Below, piece by piece: positions 36,315 through 45,542 of a stretch of DNA of 64,000 nt. Origin of the DNA: an uncultured Blastocatellia bacterium (GTDB lineage: Bacteria; Acidobacteriota; Blastocatellia; HR10); contig CALHAI010000014.1 of the NCBI GenBank assembly GCA_937934295.1, positions 1-64,000 of the forward strand, in the 5' to 3' direction. The first letter of the stretch is position 1; each line of letters starts with the position of its first letter. The notes beneath the pieces were generated by a model that worked only from the letters and a program-made list of their open reading frames with translations, had not been told where the DNA came from and searched no databases. Position numbers and translations under genes: made by a program.

Positions 36315-37619
36315 TCACTCCGAGGAGGATGAGGACTGACGCTCTCGCGCCTCCACGATATCCCCCCACAGCTCGAGGAGGCTCAGCTCTTCCGGGCGCA
36401 GCGTTCCCTCACGGGCCGCTTGATGCAATCGCGCGATCGCCGGATGCGCGAACTTGTTGACGATGCCTTCGAGCAGATGGCGCAGCGCGCGCTCCTGCTC
36501 CGGGGTGAGTGGACCGAGATACCGCCGATGGCGCTCCAATTCGCCATAAGCGATCTCTTCCAAGCGACGGCGAAATGCCGCAATCAGCGGGCCGATCTCC
36601 AAGCGGCGGAGCGAGGTCATGAACTCTTCCACGGCTTGATCCACGAGGACTTCGGCGCGCGCCGCCTCGTATCGGCGATGTTCAAGATGCCCGCGGACGA
36701 TCTGCTCCAGGTCGTCAATGTCATAGAGGAAGACGTTCTCCAAGTGTCCGACGCTCGGCTCGATCATGCGCGGGACGGAGATGTCGATGAGGAACAGAGG
36801 GCGATTGCGCCGCACGGGCATGGCGGCGGCCACCTGCTCGCGCCGAAGCACGTAGTCGGTTCCGCCGACCGAGCAGATGACGATGTCCGCCCGCGCCAGA
36901 TGGATCGGGAGGGCTTCGAGTGAGAGCGCTTCCGCTGCGAAATGGGCGGCAAGCTGCTGGGCGCGCTCTCGCGTGCGATTGCTGATGAACAGCTGTCGGA
37001 CGCCGGCGGCGAGGAGATGCCGCACGGTCAGCTCGGCCATCTTGCCCGCTCCGATGAGCAGGACCGCTCGCCCTTCGAGATCCTCGAAGATCTTCCGCGC
37101 CAGTTCGACAGCGACGGAGCTGACCGAGACGGCCTCGGTCCCAATGGCCGTCTCCGTGCGCACCCGTTTGGCCACGGAGAAGGCGCGCGGCAGCAGCCGA
37201 TGCAGCGTCTTGCCCACGGTGCCCGCCGCGACGGCCTGCGCATACGCCTCTTTCACCTGTCCGAGGATCTGTGGCTCTCCGAGGACCATCGAATCCAAGC
37301 TCGCCGTGACGCGGAAGACATGTCGCACGGCGTCGCGATCCACATATCGGTAGAGCGCGGCTTCGTACGTGTCCGGCGGAACGCGATGTCGCTCGCGGAG
37401 GAAGGCGCGAATGCGCTCGACGGCCGCACGTTCGGAGAGAGGCGTCACGGCGAGCACCTCGACGCGGTTGCACGTGGAGAGGATCAAGCCTTCGGTGATC
37501 GTCGTGCCATCCACCAGTTGCCGCAGGGCTTGTGGCAACTCCTCCTCAGCGAACGCCAAGCGCTCGCGCACCTCGATGGGTGCCGTGCGATGGTTCACCC
37601 CCACGAGGACGATCGTCAT
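36315..37619 (-). CDS. hemA: Glutamyl-tRNA reductase
   Basis: Reduces glutamyl-tRNA to glutamate-1-semialdehyde, the committed step of C5 tetrapyrrole synthesis. About 434 residues. Motifs are VGVNHRTAPIEVRERLAF, LILSTCNRVEVLAV with the catalytic Cys, VLGEPQILGQVKEAY, VLLIGAGKMAELTVRHLL and ISNRTRERAQ, followed by the C-terminal dimerisation helices. The ATG at 37619 overlaps the hemX-like gene by 4 bases; the frame continues far upstream only as a shadow. Confidence 0.96.
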   Translation of the reverse strand: MTIVLVGVNHRTAPIEVRERLAFAEEELPQALRQLVDGTTITEGLILSTCNRVEVLAVTPLSERAAVERIRAFLRERHRVPPDTYEAALYRYVDRDAVRHVFRVTASLDSMVLGEPQILGQVKEAYAQAVAAGTVGKTLHRLLPRAFSVAKRVRTETAIGTEAVSVSSVAVELARKIFEDLEGRAVLLIGAGKMAELTVRHLLAAGVRQLFISNRTRERAQQLAAHFAAEALSLEALPIHLARADIVICSVGGTDYVLRREQVAAAMPVRRNRPLFLIDISVPRMIEPSVGHLENVFLYDIDDLEQIVRGHLEHRRYEAARAEVLVDQAVEEFMTSLRRLEIGPLIAAFRRRLEEIAYGELERHRRYLGPLTPEQERALRHLLEGIVNKFAHPAIARLHQAAREGTLRPEELSLLELWGDIVEARERQSSSSSE

Positions 37620-38440
37620 AAGATGTGTCCGAAAAGGCGAGCGCTCACGAACGTCGCGGCCGTCGCCAAGAATCCCACAATCAGCAACATCGCCGCGCGA
37701 CGCCCGCGCCAGCCTGCCGCCAGACGATAGTGCACGACGACGAGATAGAAGAGCCAGGTGACGAACGCAAGTACGATGATCGGGTCGCCACGCCAGAAGA
37801 TCGGGTCGCTCCGATGCAGCAGGATGATCCCCATCCCAATTCCGAGCGTGAGCATGAGGAATCCGAAAAGGAGCGATCGGTGACCGATGGCCTCGCAGGC
37901 GGAGAGGGAGGGGAAGTAGCGATAGATGGCGCCGAACCGCTTGCGCTTCAGCTCGCGCTCTTGCAACAGGTACATCAGTGCGGCGAGGAACGCTAAGAGG
38001 AAGCCGGCATACGCGAGCATCATGAAGCCGATGTGCAGGGGCAATGCGGGCATGCGCAGGACGTCTTCCAACCCCTCCGGCAGAAGCGTGAAGCCCGTGG
38101 AGACCAGCGCCACCAACACGAAGAGCGCGATGATCGGCAACACGAAGAGCCCCAACACATCGGCCCGACGGTGAGTCCGCCGCAGGATGAGGTAGTAGAC
38201 GGCAATCGCCCACGCCAAGAGCGCGAAGACCTCTTGCGTGCTGATGATCGGTAGATGCCCGAACCGCAGTGCCGCGCGCACGAGCCAAAAGGTGTGCCCT
38301 CCGAGCCCCGCTCCTATGGAAAGCAGGATGAGCCATCGTCGGAGACGCGTTTCGTCCCACCACAAGCTCATCGCCAGCTGGAGAAGCGCGAGGATATATG
38401 CAATCAGTGCCCCCAAAAGTAGCAGGTCCGTGCGATCCAT
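37616..38440 (-). CDS. HemX/CcsA-like cytochrome c assembly membrane protein
   Basis: About 274 residues with eight or so membrane helices of the CcsA/HemX (cytochrome c assembly) family. Helpful segments are the tryptophan-containing end region (RSDPIFWRGDPIIVLAFVTW) and the His residues near helix ends (GGHTFW, MPALPLHIGFM) that bind haem in CcsA. In Bacillus the hemX product modulates GluTR levels; overlap with hemA here suggests the same, but a role in cytochrome c assembly fits equally well. The promoter's -10 box is 13 bases before the ATG. Confidence 0.85.
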   Translation of the reverse strand: MDRTDLLLLGALIAYILALLQLAMSLWWDETRLRRWLILLSIGAGLGGHTFWLVRAALRFGHLPIISTQEVFALLAWAIAVYYLILRRTHRRADVLGLFVLPIIALFVLVALVSTGFTLLPEGLEDVLRMPALPLHIGFMMLAYAGFLLAFLAALMYLLQERELKRKRFGAIYRYFPSLSACEAIGHRSLLFGFLMLTLGIGMGIILLHRSDPIFWRGDPIIVLAFVTWLFYLVVVHYRLAAGWRGRRAAMLLIVGFLATAATFVSARLFGHIL

Positions 38441-38453
38441 ACCGCGAGGGGAA

Positions 38454-38483
38454 ATTGTAGACGCGGCGACGCGCACCGGTCAA
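38454..38483 (-). promoter_or_regulatory. Sigma-70 promoter abutting the hemX-hemA-hemC operon
   Basis: Minus strand TTGACC (38478-38483), 18 bases, TACAAT (38454-38459); the ATG at 38440 is 13 bases further, with no purine-rich ribosome site between. The transcript would carry only a leader of about 6 bases. Confidence 0.6.
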
Positions 38484-38589
38484 TCGTCTCCGCGCGTCAC
38501 CTCCGTTTTGGGCTTCGCTCTGCCCGCCGTCTCGTGTAAGCTTATTCGCTCATCGGGTAGCAACGTGGGAATGGGGAGGGAGAGCTGAT

Positions 38590-41043
38590 ATGGCGTGGCG
38601 ACGCCTTTCGGCGGAGGATGTCTCTCGCGCGTGCGATCCGCATGTCTTCGATTTCGAGACGACCGAACATCTGCCCCCTCCTGAGGGGTTCATCGGACAG
38701 AAGCGCGCCGTCTCGGCCATTCGCTTCGGCCTGCAGATGAGGAGCTATGGCTACAATCTCTTCCTTACGGGACCGCCGGGGACCGGCAAGACGAGCTTGA
38801 TTCGCGCGATGCTGGAGGACATTGCTCGAGATCGGCCTGTGCCGGGCGATATCTGCCTGGTGCAGAATTTTCGCGATCCCGATCGGCCGCGCGCTCTCTC
38901 TTTGCCGGCGGGAATGGGGCGACAGCTGAAGCGCGATATGGAGGGGCTCGTCGAGCAGCTCAAGCGGGAGATCCCGAGAGCGCTCGAAAGTAAAGAGTAC
39001 CAGGAGCAGCAAGCCGGGATCATGCGCGAGTATCAACGGCGGAGTGCTGCTCTCTTTGAAGAGCTGGAGCGGCGGGCCAGTCGCGAGGGCATTCAACTGC
39101 AAGTCACGCCTGCCGGGATCATGACCGTCCTCATCCATAATGGGAAGCCCCTCACGCGAGAGGAATACGAGGCGCTCGATGAAGCGACCAAGGAACAGGT
39201 GCGGCGGAAGATGGAGCAATTCAATGAACAGATCGCCGAGCTGCTTGACCACGTCCGCACCATGGAGCGCGAGGCGCGCGAGAAGACGGAGGAGTTGGAG
39301 CGGTGGACGCTCTTGTTCGTCGTGAGGCGGCTCATTGACGGCCTGCGGCTGAAATACGCCAATTACCCGGAGATCCTCGACTACCTGGAAGAGGTGCAGG
39401 AGAACATCCTGCAAGAGCGCGAGCGGTTTCGCCCGCGGCCTCCGGTCGAGTCCCCTGGGCTCCGACTCGATGAGCGGGCGAGTTTCGTCGAATATCACGT
39501 GAACGTGCTCGTGGACAATTCCGCTACTCGTGGTGCTCCCATCGTCTTTGAGCCGAATCCCACGTACACGAACATGTTCGGCACGATCGAGCGCGAAGTG
39601 CGGCTGGGCGCGCTTGTGACGGATTTCACTAAGGTCAAAGCGGGATCGCTTCTGCGCGCCAACGGCGGATTCCTCGTCGTCGAAGCCTTGGATGTCTTGC
39701 GATATCCCTTCGTATGGGATGCCCTCAAGCGCACGCTCGAGACCGGAGAGGTGCGCATCGAGGACGTGGCCGCGCACTATGGGCTCGTGAGCGCCACGGG
39801 CTTGCGTCCGGAACCGATCAAGGTGGACGTGAAAGTCGCCCTTATTGGCAGCCCGCTTCTGCATTATCTCCTCTACATCTACGATGAGGACTTCCGCAAG
39901 CTCTTCAAGGTGAAGGCTGACTTCGACACCCAGATGGATCGCACGCCGGAGAACCTCGCCCAATACGCCTATTTCCTCAAATCCTGTTGCGATCGAGAGG
40001 GACTGCGCCATCTGGATCGCAGTGCCGTGGCGGCGATCATCGAGTATAGTTCGCGGCTGGCGGAGGATCAGACGAAGCTCTCGACGCGGTTCGGGGAGAT
40101 CTCGGACATCGTGCGCGAAGCCAACTATTGGGCGGAACAAGAAGGGAGCCTCTACATCGAGCGCGCGCACGTCGAGCGCGCGATCGAGGAGAAGATCTTC
40201 CGCTCCAATCGCATCGAGGAGCGCATCCGGGAGATGATCGCGCGCGGCGACATCCTCGTGGACGTAGAGGGAGCCGTTGTGGGCCAGATCAATGGGCTCG
40301 CCGTCATTCATCTTGGCGACTACGCGTTCGGAAAACCCTCGCGGATCACCTGCCAGACGTTTGTGGGACGCGAAGGGGTCATCAACATCGAGCGGCGCGC
40401 GCGCTTGAGCGGCAGCATCCACGATAAGGGCGTCTTCATCCTGAGCGGGTACCTGGGGGCGCGCTATGCGCAGGACAAACCGCTCAGCGTGGCCGCGAGC
40501 CTCGGCTTCGAGCAATCGTACGAGCTGGTGGAAGGCGACAGCGCATCGGCCGCCGAGCTGCTCGCGCTGCTCTCGAGCCTCGCGGGCGTCCCCATCAAGC
40601 AGAATCTCGCCATCACGGGCTCCATCAACCAGAAGGGACAAATCCAGCCCATCGGCGGCGTGAACGAGAAGATCGAGGGGTTCTTCTACGTCTGCAACGC
40701 GAAGGGATTGACCGGCGATCAGGGCGTTGTCATCCCGCATCAGAATGTGAAGAACCTCATGTTGCGCAAGGAGGTCGTCGAAGCCGTGCGCGAGGGGAGA
40801 TTCCACATCTATGCTGTCGAGACGGTGGACGAGGCGCTGGAGCTGTTCACGGGCCTGCCCGCTGGAGAGCGCGATGAGAGCGGGCACTTTCCCGAGGGGA
40901 CGGTGAACTATCTCGTGGACAAGCGCCTGCGCGAGCTGGCCCGCGAAGCGAAAGAAGCCGAAGCAGAGGAAGGGGGGGAGCAGGAGGGCGAGGGGGGAAC
41001 CGAAGCGCGCCGCGCGCGCGTTCGGCGCCGGCTCAGAACCTGA
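38590..41043 (+). CDS. Lon-like ATP-dependent protease (LonB/LonC type)
   Basis: An 817-residue AAA+ serine protease of the Lon superfamily without the classical LON N-terminal domain. After a short N-domain, Walker A is [19 protein letters not shown] long helical insertion (about residues 110-270) follows, then the second half of the ATPase (SLLRANGGFLVVEALDVLR). The protease domain carries Ser651 in GDSASAAE and Lys694 in IGGVNEKIEG, 43 residues apart as in E. coli Lon. The C-terminus is a highly charged Glu-rich tail. ATG with GGGGAGGGAGAG upstream. Function is cytosolic protein quality control by family. Confidence 0.92.
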   Translation: MAWRRLSAEDVSRACDPHVFDFETTEHLPPPEGFIGQKRAVSAIRFGLQMRSYGYNLFLTGPPGTGKTSLIRAMLEDIARDRPVPGDICLVQNFRDPDRPRALSLPAGMGRQLKRDMEGLVEQLKREIPRALESKEYQEQQAGIMREYQRRSAALFEELERRASREGIQLQVTPAGIMTVLIHNGKPLTREEYEALDEATKEQVRRKMEQFNEQIAELLDHVRTMEREAREKTEELERWTLLFVVRRLIDGLRLKYANYPEILDYLEEVQENILQERERFRPRPPVESPGLRLDERASFVEYHVNVLVDNSATRGAPIVFEPNPTYTNMFGTIEREVRLGALVTDFTKVKAGSLLRANGGFLVVEALDVLRYPFVWDALKRTLETGEVRIEDVAAHYGLVSATGLRPEPIKVDVKVALIGSPLLHYLLYIYDEDFRKLFKVKADFDTQMDRTPENLAQYAYFLKSCCDREGLRHLDRSAVAAIIEYSSRLAEDQTKLSTRFGEISDIVREANYWAEQEGSLYIERAHVERAIEEKIFRSNRIEERIREMIARGDILVDVEGAVVGQINGLAVIHLGDYAFGKPSRITCQTFVGREGVINIERRARLSGSIHDKGVFILSGYLGARYAQDKPLSVAASLGFEQSYELVEGDSASAAELLALLSSLAGVPIKQNLAITGSINQKGQIQPIGGVNEKIEGFFYVCNAKGLTGDQGVVIPHQNVKNLMLRKEVVEAVREGRFHIYAVETVDEALELFTGLPAGERDESGHFPEGTVNYLVDKRLRELAREAKEAEAEEGGEQEGEGGTEARRARVRRRLRT

Positions 41044-41068
41044 GCCGCCGATGCAGGAGAGCACGCTC

Positions 41069-42250
41069 ATGGAACGGATCGAGAGGAGGAGGACGTCGCG
41101 GAAGACAGACCGATTCACCGAGTCGGTGATCCGCGAGATGACGCGCTTGGCTCTGGAGTACGGCGCCATCAATCTCGCTCAAGGGTTCCCGGATTTCCCC
41201 GCTCCGGAAGAGCTCAAGCGGGCCGCCATCGAGGCGATCCGCGCCGACATCAATCAATACGCCATCACCTGGGGGGCGCACGCCTTCCGCGAAGCCATTG
41301 CCGAGAAGGTGCGCGGGTATCTCGGCCTGGAGGTGGACCCGGAGCGGGAGGTCACCGTCACCTGCGGCTCGACCGAAGCCATGATCGCCAGCATGATGGC
41401 CGTCGTTGATCCGGGCGACGAGGTCATCATCTTCGAGCCGTTCTATGAGAATTACGGCCCCGATGCGATCCTCGCCGAGGCGCGGCCGCGGTACGTCCCC
41501 CTCTATCCGCCCGATTGGCGCTTTGATCCGGATGAGCTGCGCGCGGCCTTCACGCCGCAGACGAAAGCGATCGTCATCAATACGCCGCACAATCCCACGG
41601 GCAAGGTCTTCACGCAGGAAGAGCTGGAGCTGATCGCCGCCCTCTGTCAGGAGTGGGACGTCATCGCCATCACCGACGAGATCTACGAGCATATCCTCCA
41701 CGATGGGGCAGAGCATATCGCCATCGCGACACTCCCGGGAATGCGGGAGCGGACGATCACGATCAGCGGCCTCTCGAAGACCTACAGCGTGACCGGCTGG
41801 CGCATCGGCTACGCCATCGCGCCGCCGGAGATCACCGCGGCGATTCGCAAGGTTCACGATTTCCTCACCGTGGGCGCTGCCGCCCCACTGCAAGAGGCAG
41901 GGGCCGTCGCTCTTCGCCTCCCCCGTTCGTATTACGAGCGGCTCGCTGCCGAGTACACGGCGCGGCGTGACCGATTGCTTCATGCGCTCGAGGCGGCTGG
42001 CTTCGGTGTCTACAAGCCGCGCGGGGCCTACTACATCATGACCGACATCAGCCGCTTCGGCTTCGAGGATGATGTGACGTTCGCCCATTATCTGGTGCGA
42101 GAGATCGGCGTCGCCGTCGTCCCCGGTAGCAGCTTCTACGAAGACCCGGAAAAGGGCCGTCAGCAAGTCCGCTTCTGCTTCTGCAAGACCGAGGCGACCT
42201 TGGACGCCGCTGCCGAACGCCTCCTCCACCTGCGCGAGCGGTGGGCGTGA
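41069..42250 (+). CDS. Class I/II PLP aminotransferase
   Basis: About 393 residues of fold type I. Motifs: INLAQGFPDFPAPEELKRAA, NQYAITWGAHAFREAIAEKV, VTCGSTEAMIASMMAV, INTPHNPTGKVF, the PLP lysine in SGLSKTYSVTGWRIGY, and the substrate Arg region QVRFCFCKTEATL. The pattern resembles kynurenine/glutamine or methionine-type transaminases, but the amino donor cannot be fixed from sequence. I chose the ATG at 41069 because AGGAGAG lies 7 bases before it; another ATG at 41051 has no such site. It follows the Lon-like gene closely and converges with the flavin reductase gene at 5 bases. Confidence 0.88.
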   Translation: MERIERRRTSRKTDRFTESVIREMTRLALEYGAINLAQGFPDFPAPEELKRAAIEAIRADINQYAITWGAHAFREAIAEKVRGYLGLEVDPEREVTVTCGSTEAMIASMMAVVDPGDEVIIFEPFYENYGPDAILAEARPRYVPLYPPDWRFDPDELRAAFTPQTKAIVINTPHNPTGKVFTQEELELIAALCQEWDVIAITDEIYEHILHDGAEHIAIATLPGMRERTITISGLSKTYSVTGWRIGYAIAPPEITAAIRKVHDFLTVGAAAPLQEAGAVALRLPRSYYERLAAEYTARRDRLLHALEAAGFGVYKPRGAYYIMTDISRFGFEDDVTFAHYLVREIGVAVVPGSSFYEDPEKGRQQVRFCFCKTEATLDAAAERLLHLRERWA

Positions 42251-42255
42251 GGCGG

Positions 42256-43413
42256 TCAGCCGATCTTGCGTCCGAAGATGAGGCGGAGCAACAGGTGCTG
42301 CGCGAGCGCGCGCTCGGGGAGTCGCGCGAGCAGGCGATCACCCAGGTCGCCGTGCAAGGCGACCGGGCGCAGCAGTGCGGCGGCGCGCCATGCTCTGATG
42401 AATCGTCGTCGAAAGGCCCGCGCATAACGCGACGCGAGCGTCCTCAGATCACCCATGCGAAAGGCCGCATCCACAAGCGCGGCAGCCAGAAGCCCACTCT
42501 CCATGGCGTTGGAGATTCCTTGACCGAGGAACGGATCCATCAGCGCGGCCGCATCGCCGATCACCACATGCGTGTGGGGGAGAGCTTCGAGGCCAAAACG
42601 TAATGGCCCGCAGCCCGTGAGCGGACTTTCGAGTCGCGCGTTCCGAAGCGTCTCTCGAGCTCGTGGATTCTGCCGGAGCGTCAGCGTGAGGAGCCGCTCC
42701 AAGTCGCTCTCGGCACGGCGCAGGATCTCCCGCTTCGTGAGACCGCAGAGATTGTAGAGATCACCCTCGAGGCGCACGAGGCCACCATATCCAGAGGGGT
42801 AGAAGTACAGCTCGACAGCCTCGCCGATGCTCTCGATCCCGGACACGTGCGCCTGAAAGGCGAAGAATTGCGAGTCGCTCTCCGACTTCAAGGAGCGAGA
42901 GGACGGGTCGAGCGCCCGTGCTCTCCCGCTGGCATCGATGACGACGGAGGCGAGAAACGTCACGCGCTTCCCCAAAGGGAGCATGCGCGCGCGCACGCCG
43001 ATGATTCGTCCGCTTGACGCGATCGCCTCGGTCACGCAGACCTGCTCCAGAACCTCGGCGCCACATGCTCGCGCACATTCGAGCAGGAGGTGATCGAGCG
43101 TCGCGCGGCTGATCCCGAGACCAAATCCCGCGCCGTCGGGGAATTGAGCTAAAGGGAGGGTATAGCGGTGACCCCGAGAAGAGATGAAAGCGGCCTCTCG
43201 CACGATATGCGCCCCGAGTCGAAGGAGGGGGTCTAGGAGGCTACCGTGCTGAAGGTGGGCGACCCCTGTTGGCGCGAGAAATTCTCCGCAGAGCTTCGCG
43301 CGCGGGAAGCGCTTACGTTCGAGCACGCCCACGCGATAACCACGTCGGGCCAGATCGGCAGCCGCCACAGCCCCTGCCGGCCCTCCCCCAATGATCAGGA
43401 CGTCCCAGCTCAT
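42256..43413 (-). CDS. Geranylgeranyl-reductase-family flavoprotein
   Basis: A 385-residue FAD oxidoreductase. The dinucleotide-binding start is VLIIGGGPAGAVAAADLARRG with ERKRFP, followed by the family's LCGEFLAPTG, the second FAD motif VVIGDAAALMDPFLGQGI and SNAMESGLLAA. Such enzymes reduce isoprenoid or polyketide double bonds or hydroxylate aromatic substrates. It overlaps the methyltransferase gene by 4 bases and is the last gene of a ketosynthase-methyltransferase-flavoprotein cassette, suggesting it tailors a lipid or polyketide product. Confidence 0.87.
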   Translation of the reverse strand: MSWDVLIIGGGPAGAVAAADLARRGYRVGVLERKRFPRAKLCGEFLAPTGVAHLQHGSLLDPLLRLGAHIVREAAFISSRGHRYTLPLAQFPDGAGFGLGISRATLDHLLLECARACGAEVLEQVCVTEAIASSGRIIGVRARMLPLGKRVTFLASVVIDASGRARALDPSSRSLKSESDSQFFAFQAHVSGIESIGEAVELYFYPSGYGGLVRLEGDLYNLCGLTKREILRRAESDLERLLTLTLRQNPRARETLRNARLESPLTGCGPLRFGLEALPHTHVVIGDAAALMDPFLGQGISNAMESGLLAAALVDAAFRMGDLRTLASRYARAFRRRFIRAWRAAALLRPVALHGDLGDRLLARLPERALAQHLLLRLIFGRKIG

Positions 43414-44129
43414 CGCTCACCGATGAGGATGAGGCGATACGGGAAATGGGGATGGAGCGAGAACGCGCGCAGGCCGAGCCTCCGTCTCAGCTCTTCGCCT
43501 TCCCGCACGGTGAACCCCCGAAGGATGGAGATCGGGCCGTCGTGGCGCACGAGCCGGCTGCGGAAGAACAGGCGCGAGAGTGCGCGGAATCCGTAGTACG
43601 CGACGGGATGTCGCCGCAGGTCATTGATGAGGAAAGCCTCGCGCGCGAGTCCCGCCAAGCGTTGCAGGAAAGGGAGGATCTCTTCGTCCTCCAGGTGATG
43701 CAGGAATTCGGTCGCGATGACGAAGTCGAAGGCGTCACGGGGAAAAGGCAGGCACCGCGCGTCCGCGCACACGAGCGCGATCTCCGGATACCCTTCGATC
43801 GTACGCCGTGCATATCGGAGGGCGGACCAGCCGAGATCGAGCGCCATGATCTCCACGCGCCGTCCTCGCCGTCGCGCCCATGCCGCGATCGCGCGGGGAA
43901 TATCGGCCGCTCCCGTCGCCACATCCAAGATCCGGACCGGAGAGCGCGTCAGCCGCTCGATTCGCGGAAAGAGATGGCGCGCGAGCACCGATCTCACGCG
44001 CAGGACGGCATTGAGGCGCTCCAGATCCCGAAGCGCCGCGGCGACGTCTTCGAACGGGATGGCCGGATCATCCATCCATTCTCGCGCCCTCGCGCGTCGG
44101 GAGAAATCGGGAAGGTGCCTCATGCCCAT
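43410..44129 (-). CDS. SAM-dependent methyltransferase in ketosynthase cassette
   Basis: About 239 residues, class I Rossmann methyltransferase. The SAM loop is ILDVATGAADIPRAIA, followed by EIMALDLGWSALRYAR and CADARCLPFP then FDFVIATEFLHHL. The C-terminal segment (FLINDLRRHPVAYYGFRALS) is like that of polyketide/quinone O- or C-methyltransferases near type III PKS genes. AAGGAGG lies before two possible ATGs (44129 and 44123); the second overlaps the ketosynthase stop by 4 bases. Substrate unknown. Confidence 0.85.
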   Translation of the reverse strand: MGMRHLPDFSRRARAREWMDDPAIPFEDVAAALRDLERLNAVLRVRSVLARHLFPRIERLTRSPVRILDVATGAADIPRAIAAWARRRGRRVEIMALDLGWSALRYARRTIEGYPEIALVCADARCLPFPRDAFDFVIATEFLHHLEDEEILPFLQRLAGLAREAFLINDLRRHPVAYYGFRALSRLFFRSRLVRHDGPISILRGFTVREGEELRRRLGLRAFSLHPHFPYRLILIGER

Positions 44130-45397
44130 TCTTCCTCCTTGCCGACGACGAGCGCGGCGTTCTTTGATCCGAAGCTCAGGCAATTGACCAATGCCACGCG
44201 CACGTGTGCCTTCCGACCGCTATGCGGCACATAATCGAGATCGCACTCGGGATCCGACACGTCGAGATTAAGCGTCGGATGGATGAACCCTTCGTGCACA
44301 GCCAGAAGCGCCGCCGCCAGTCCCGCCGCCCCACATGCACCCTGCGGATGGCCGATCAAGGATTTCGTCGCGCTCATCGGGATGCGGTACGCGTGCTCGC
44401 CAAAGGCGAGTTTCACAGCGCGCGTCTCGATTCGATCATTGAGCACCGTGGACGTCCCGTGCAGGTTGATGTAGTCCACCTCAGCAGGTGTGAGGCCCGC
44501 CTCTTCGAGCGCCAGTCGCATGGCGCGCGCCGGCTCTTCGCCGCTCTCGTCCACGCGCACGCGATGATAGGCGTCGCAGGTCGCCCCGTAACCGAGGATC
44601 TCAGCGTAGATCGTCGCTCCACGTCGCCGCGCGCGCTCTCGCTCTTCCACGATGAAGATCCACGCGCCTTCGCCCAGAACGAATCCGTCGCGGTCTCGAC
44701 TGAAGGGGCGCGAGGCGCGCTCAGGCGCATGATTCCAGGAGGCCGTGAGGGCGCGCATGCCGCAGAAGGCCGTCAGGATGCCGTGCGAGAGCGGAGCATC
44801 CACGCCGCCAGTGATCACGACATCGGTGCGCCCCAGTTGTACGGCTTGAGCGGCATAGGCGACGGCGTCGATGGCGCTCGCACAGCCGGTCGAGATGATG
44901 TGACTCATCCCGCGCAGTCCAAACGCCATCGAGAGTTCGCTCGAAAGCGTCCCGATCGTGGAGCTGGCAATGGTGTAGATGCTCGCCTTCTTCACTTCGC
45001 CGGCGAAGTAGTAGCGGTATTGCCGCTCGGTGAATTCGAGCCCTCCGCCTCCGCTGCCGAGGATCACGGCCATGCGCCGCCGCTCCTCATGCGGAAGGTC
45101 TTCGGGATGAATCCCAGCGTCCTCCAGGGCTTCGCGCGCGGCCCAAAGCGCCATGGGGACGACACGCGGCAGATGCTGGCGCTCTTTCGGAGGAATGATC
45201 TCATCGACGTCTATCCCTTTGACTTCGGCGGCGATCTGTACGGGCAAGTCTGAGGCGTCAAAGCGCGTGATCCGCCCGACGCCGCTCCGCCCCTCCCTCA
45301 GCGCATCCCAAAACTGCCGCCGTCCGATGCCGTTCGGACTCAAGCAGCCGATCCCGGTGATGACCGCGCGATGGGGAACAATCGGTGCGCGCCGCAT
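44120..45397 (-). CDS. Beta-ketoacyl-ACP synthase (FabF/KAS II-like)
   Basis: A thiolase-fold condensing enzyme of about 425 residues. The full Cys-His-His triad is present: Cys172 in STGCASAIDAV, His313 in NLHGTST and His350 in SLIGHPQGA, spaced almost as in E. coli FabF (163/303/340). Other marks are VITGIGCLSPNGIG and PFSRDRDGFVLGEGA. I chose the ATG at 45397 (poly-purine ribosome site). It is not next to acpP or other fab genes but heads a coupled cassette with a methyltransferase and a flavoprotein, so a specialised lipid or polyketide role is more likely than housekeeping fatty acid synthesis. Confidence 0.92.
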   Translation of the reverse strand: MRRAPIVPHRAVITGIGCLSPNGIGRRQFWDALREGRSGVGRITRFDASDLPVQIAAEVKGIDVDEIIPPKERQHLPRVVPMALWAAREALEDAGIHPEDLPHEERRRMAVILGSGGGGLEFTERQYRYYFAGEVKKASIYTIASSTIGTLSSELSMAFGLRGMSHIISTGCASAIDAVAYAAQAVQLGRTDVVITGGVDAPLSHGILTAFCGMRALTASWNHAPERASRPFSRDRDGFVLGEGAWIFIVEERERARRRGATIYAEILGYGATCDAYHRVRVDESGEEPARAMRLALEEAGLTPAEVDYINLHGTSTVLNDRIETRAVKLAFGEHAYRIPMSATKSLIGHPQGACGAAGLAAALLAVHEGFIHPTLNLDVSDPECDLDYVPHSGRKAHVRVALVNCLSFGSKNAALVVGKEEEWA

Positions 45398-45453
45398 AGG
45401 CCCCCCCCTCTTGAGCGTCCGACGCCCCCGCTCTTCCTCGCCTTGCGAATTCA

Positions 45454-45483
45454 AGTGTACTCCGGCCCCTGTGCGCGAAGCAA
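45454..45483 (-). promoter_or_regulatory. Candidate promoter for the ketosynthase cassette
   Basis: Minus strand TTGCTT (45478-45483), 18 bases, TACACT (45454-45459), about 56 bases before the ATG at 45397, in the gap after the rhodanese gene. Confidence 0.4.
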
Positions 45484-45542
45484 GCGGAGAGCCGTAAAAG
45501 CGGCGCCTCTGACCCAGAGCGATTCACGCCAACGACATCGCC

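Noticed and set aside
37620-38483. A fused hemA with a large N-terminal domain
   Set aside because: The upstream part is the out-of-frame shadow of the hemX-like gene, and the ATG at 37619 gives a normal-length GluTR.
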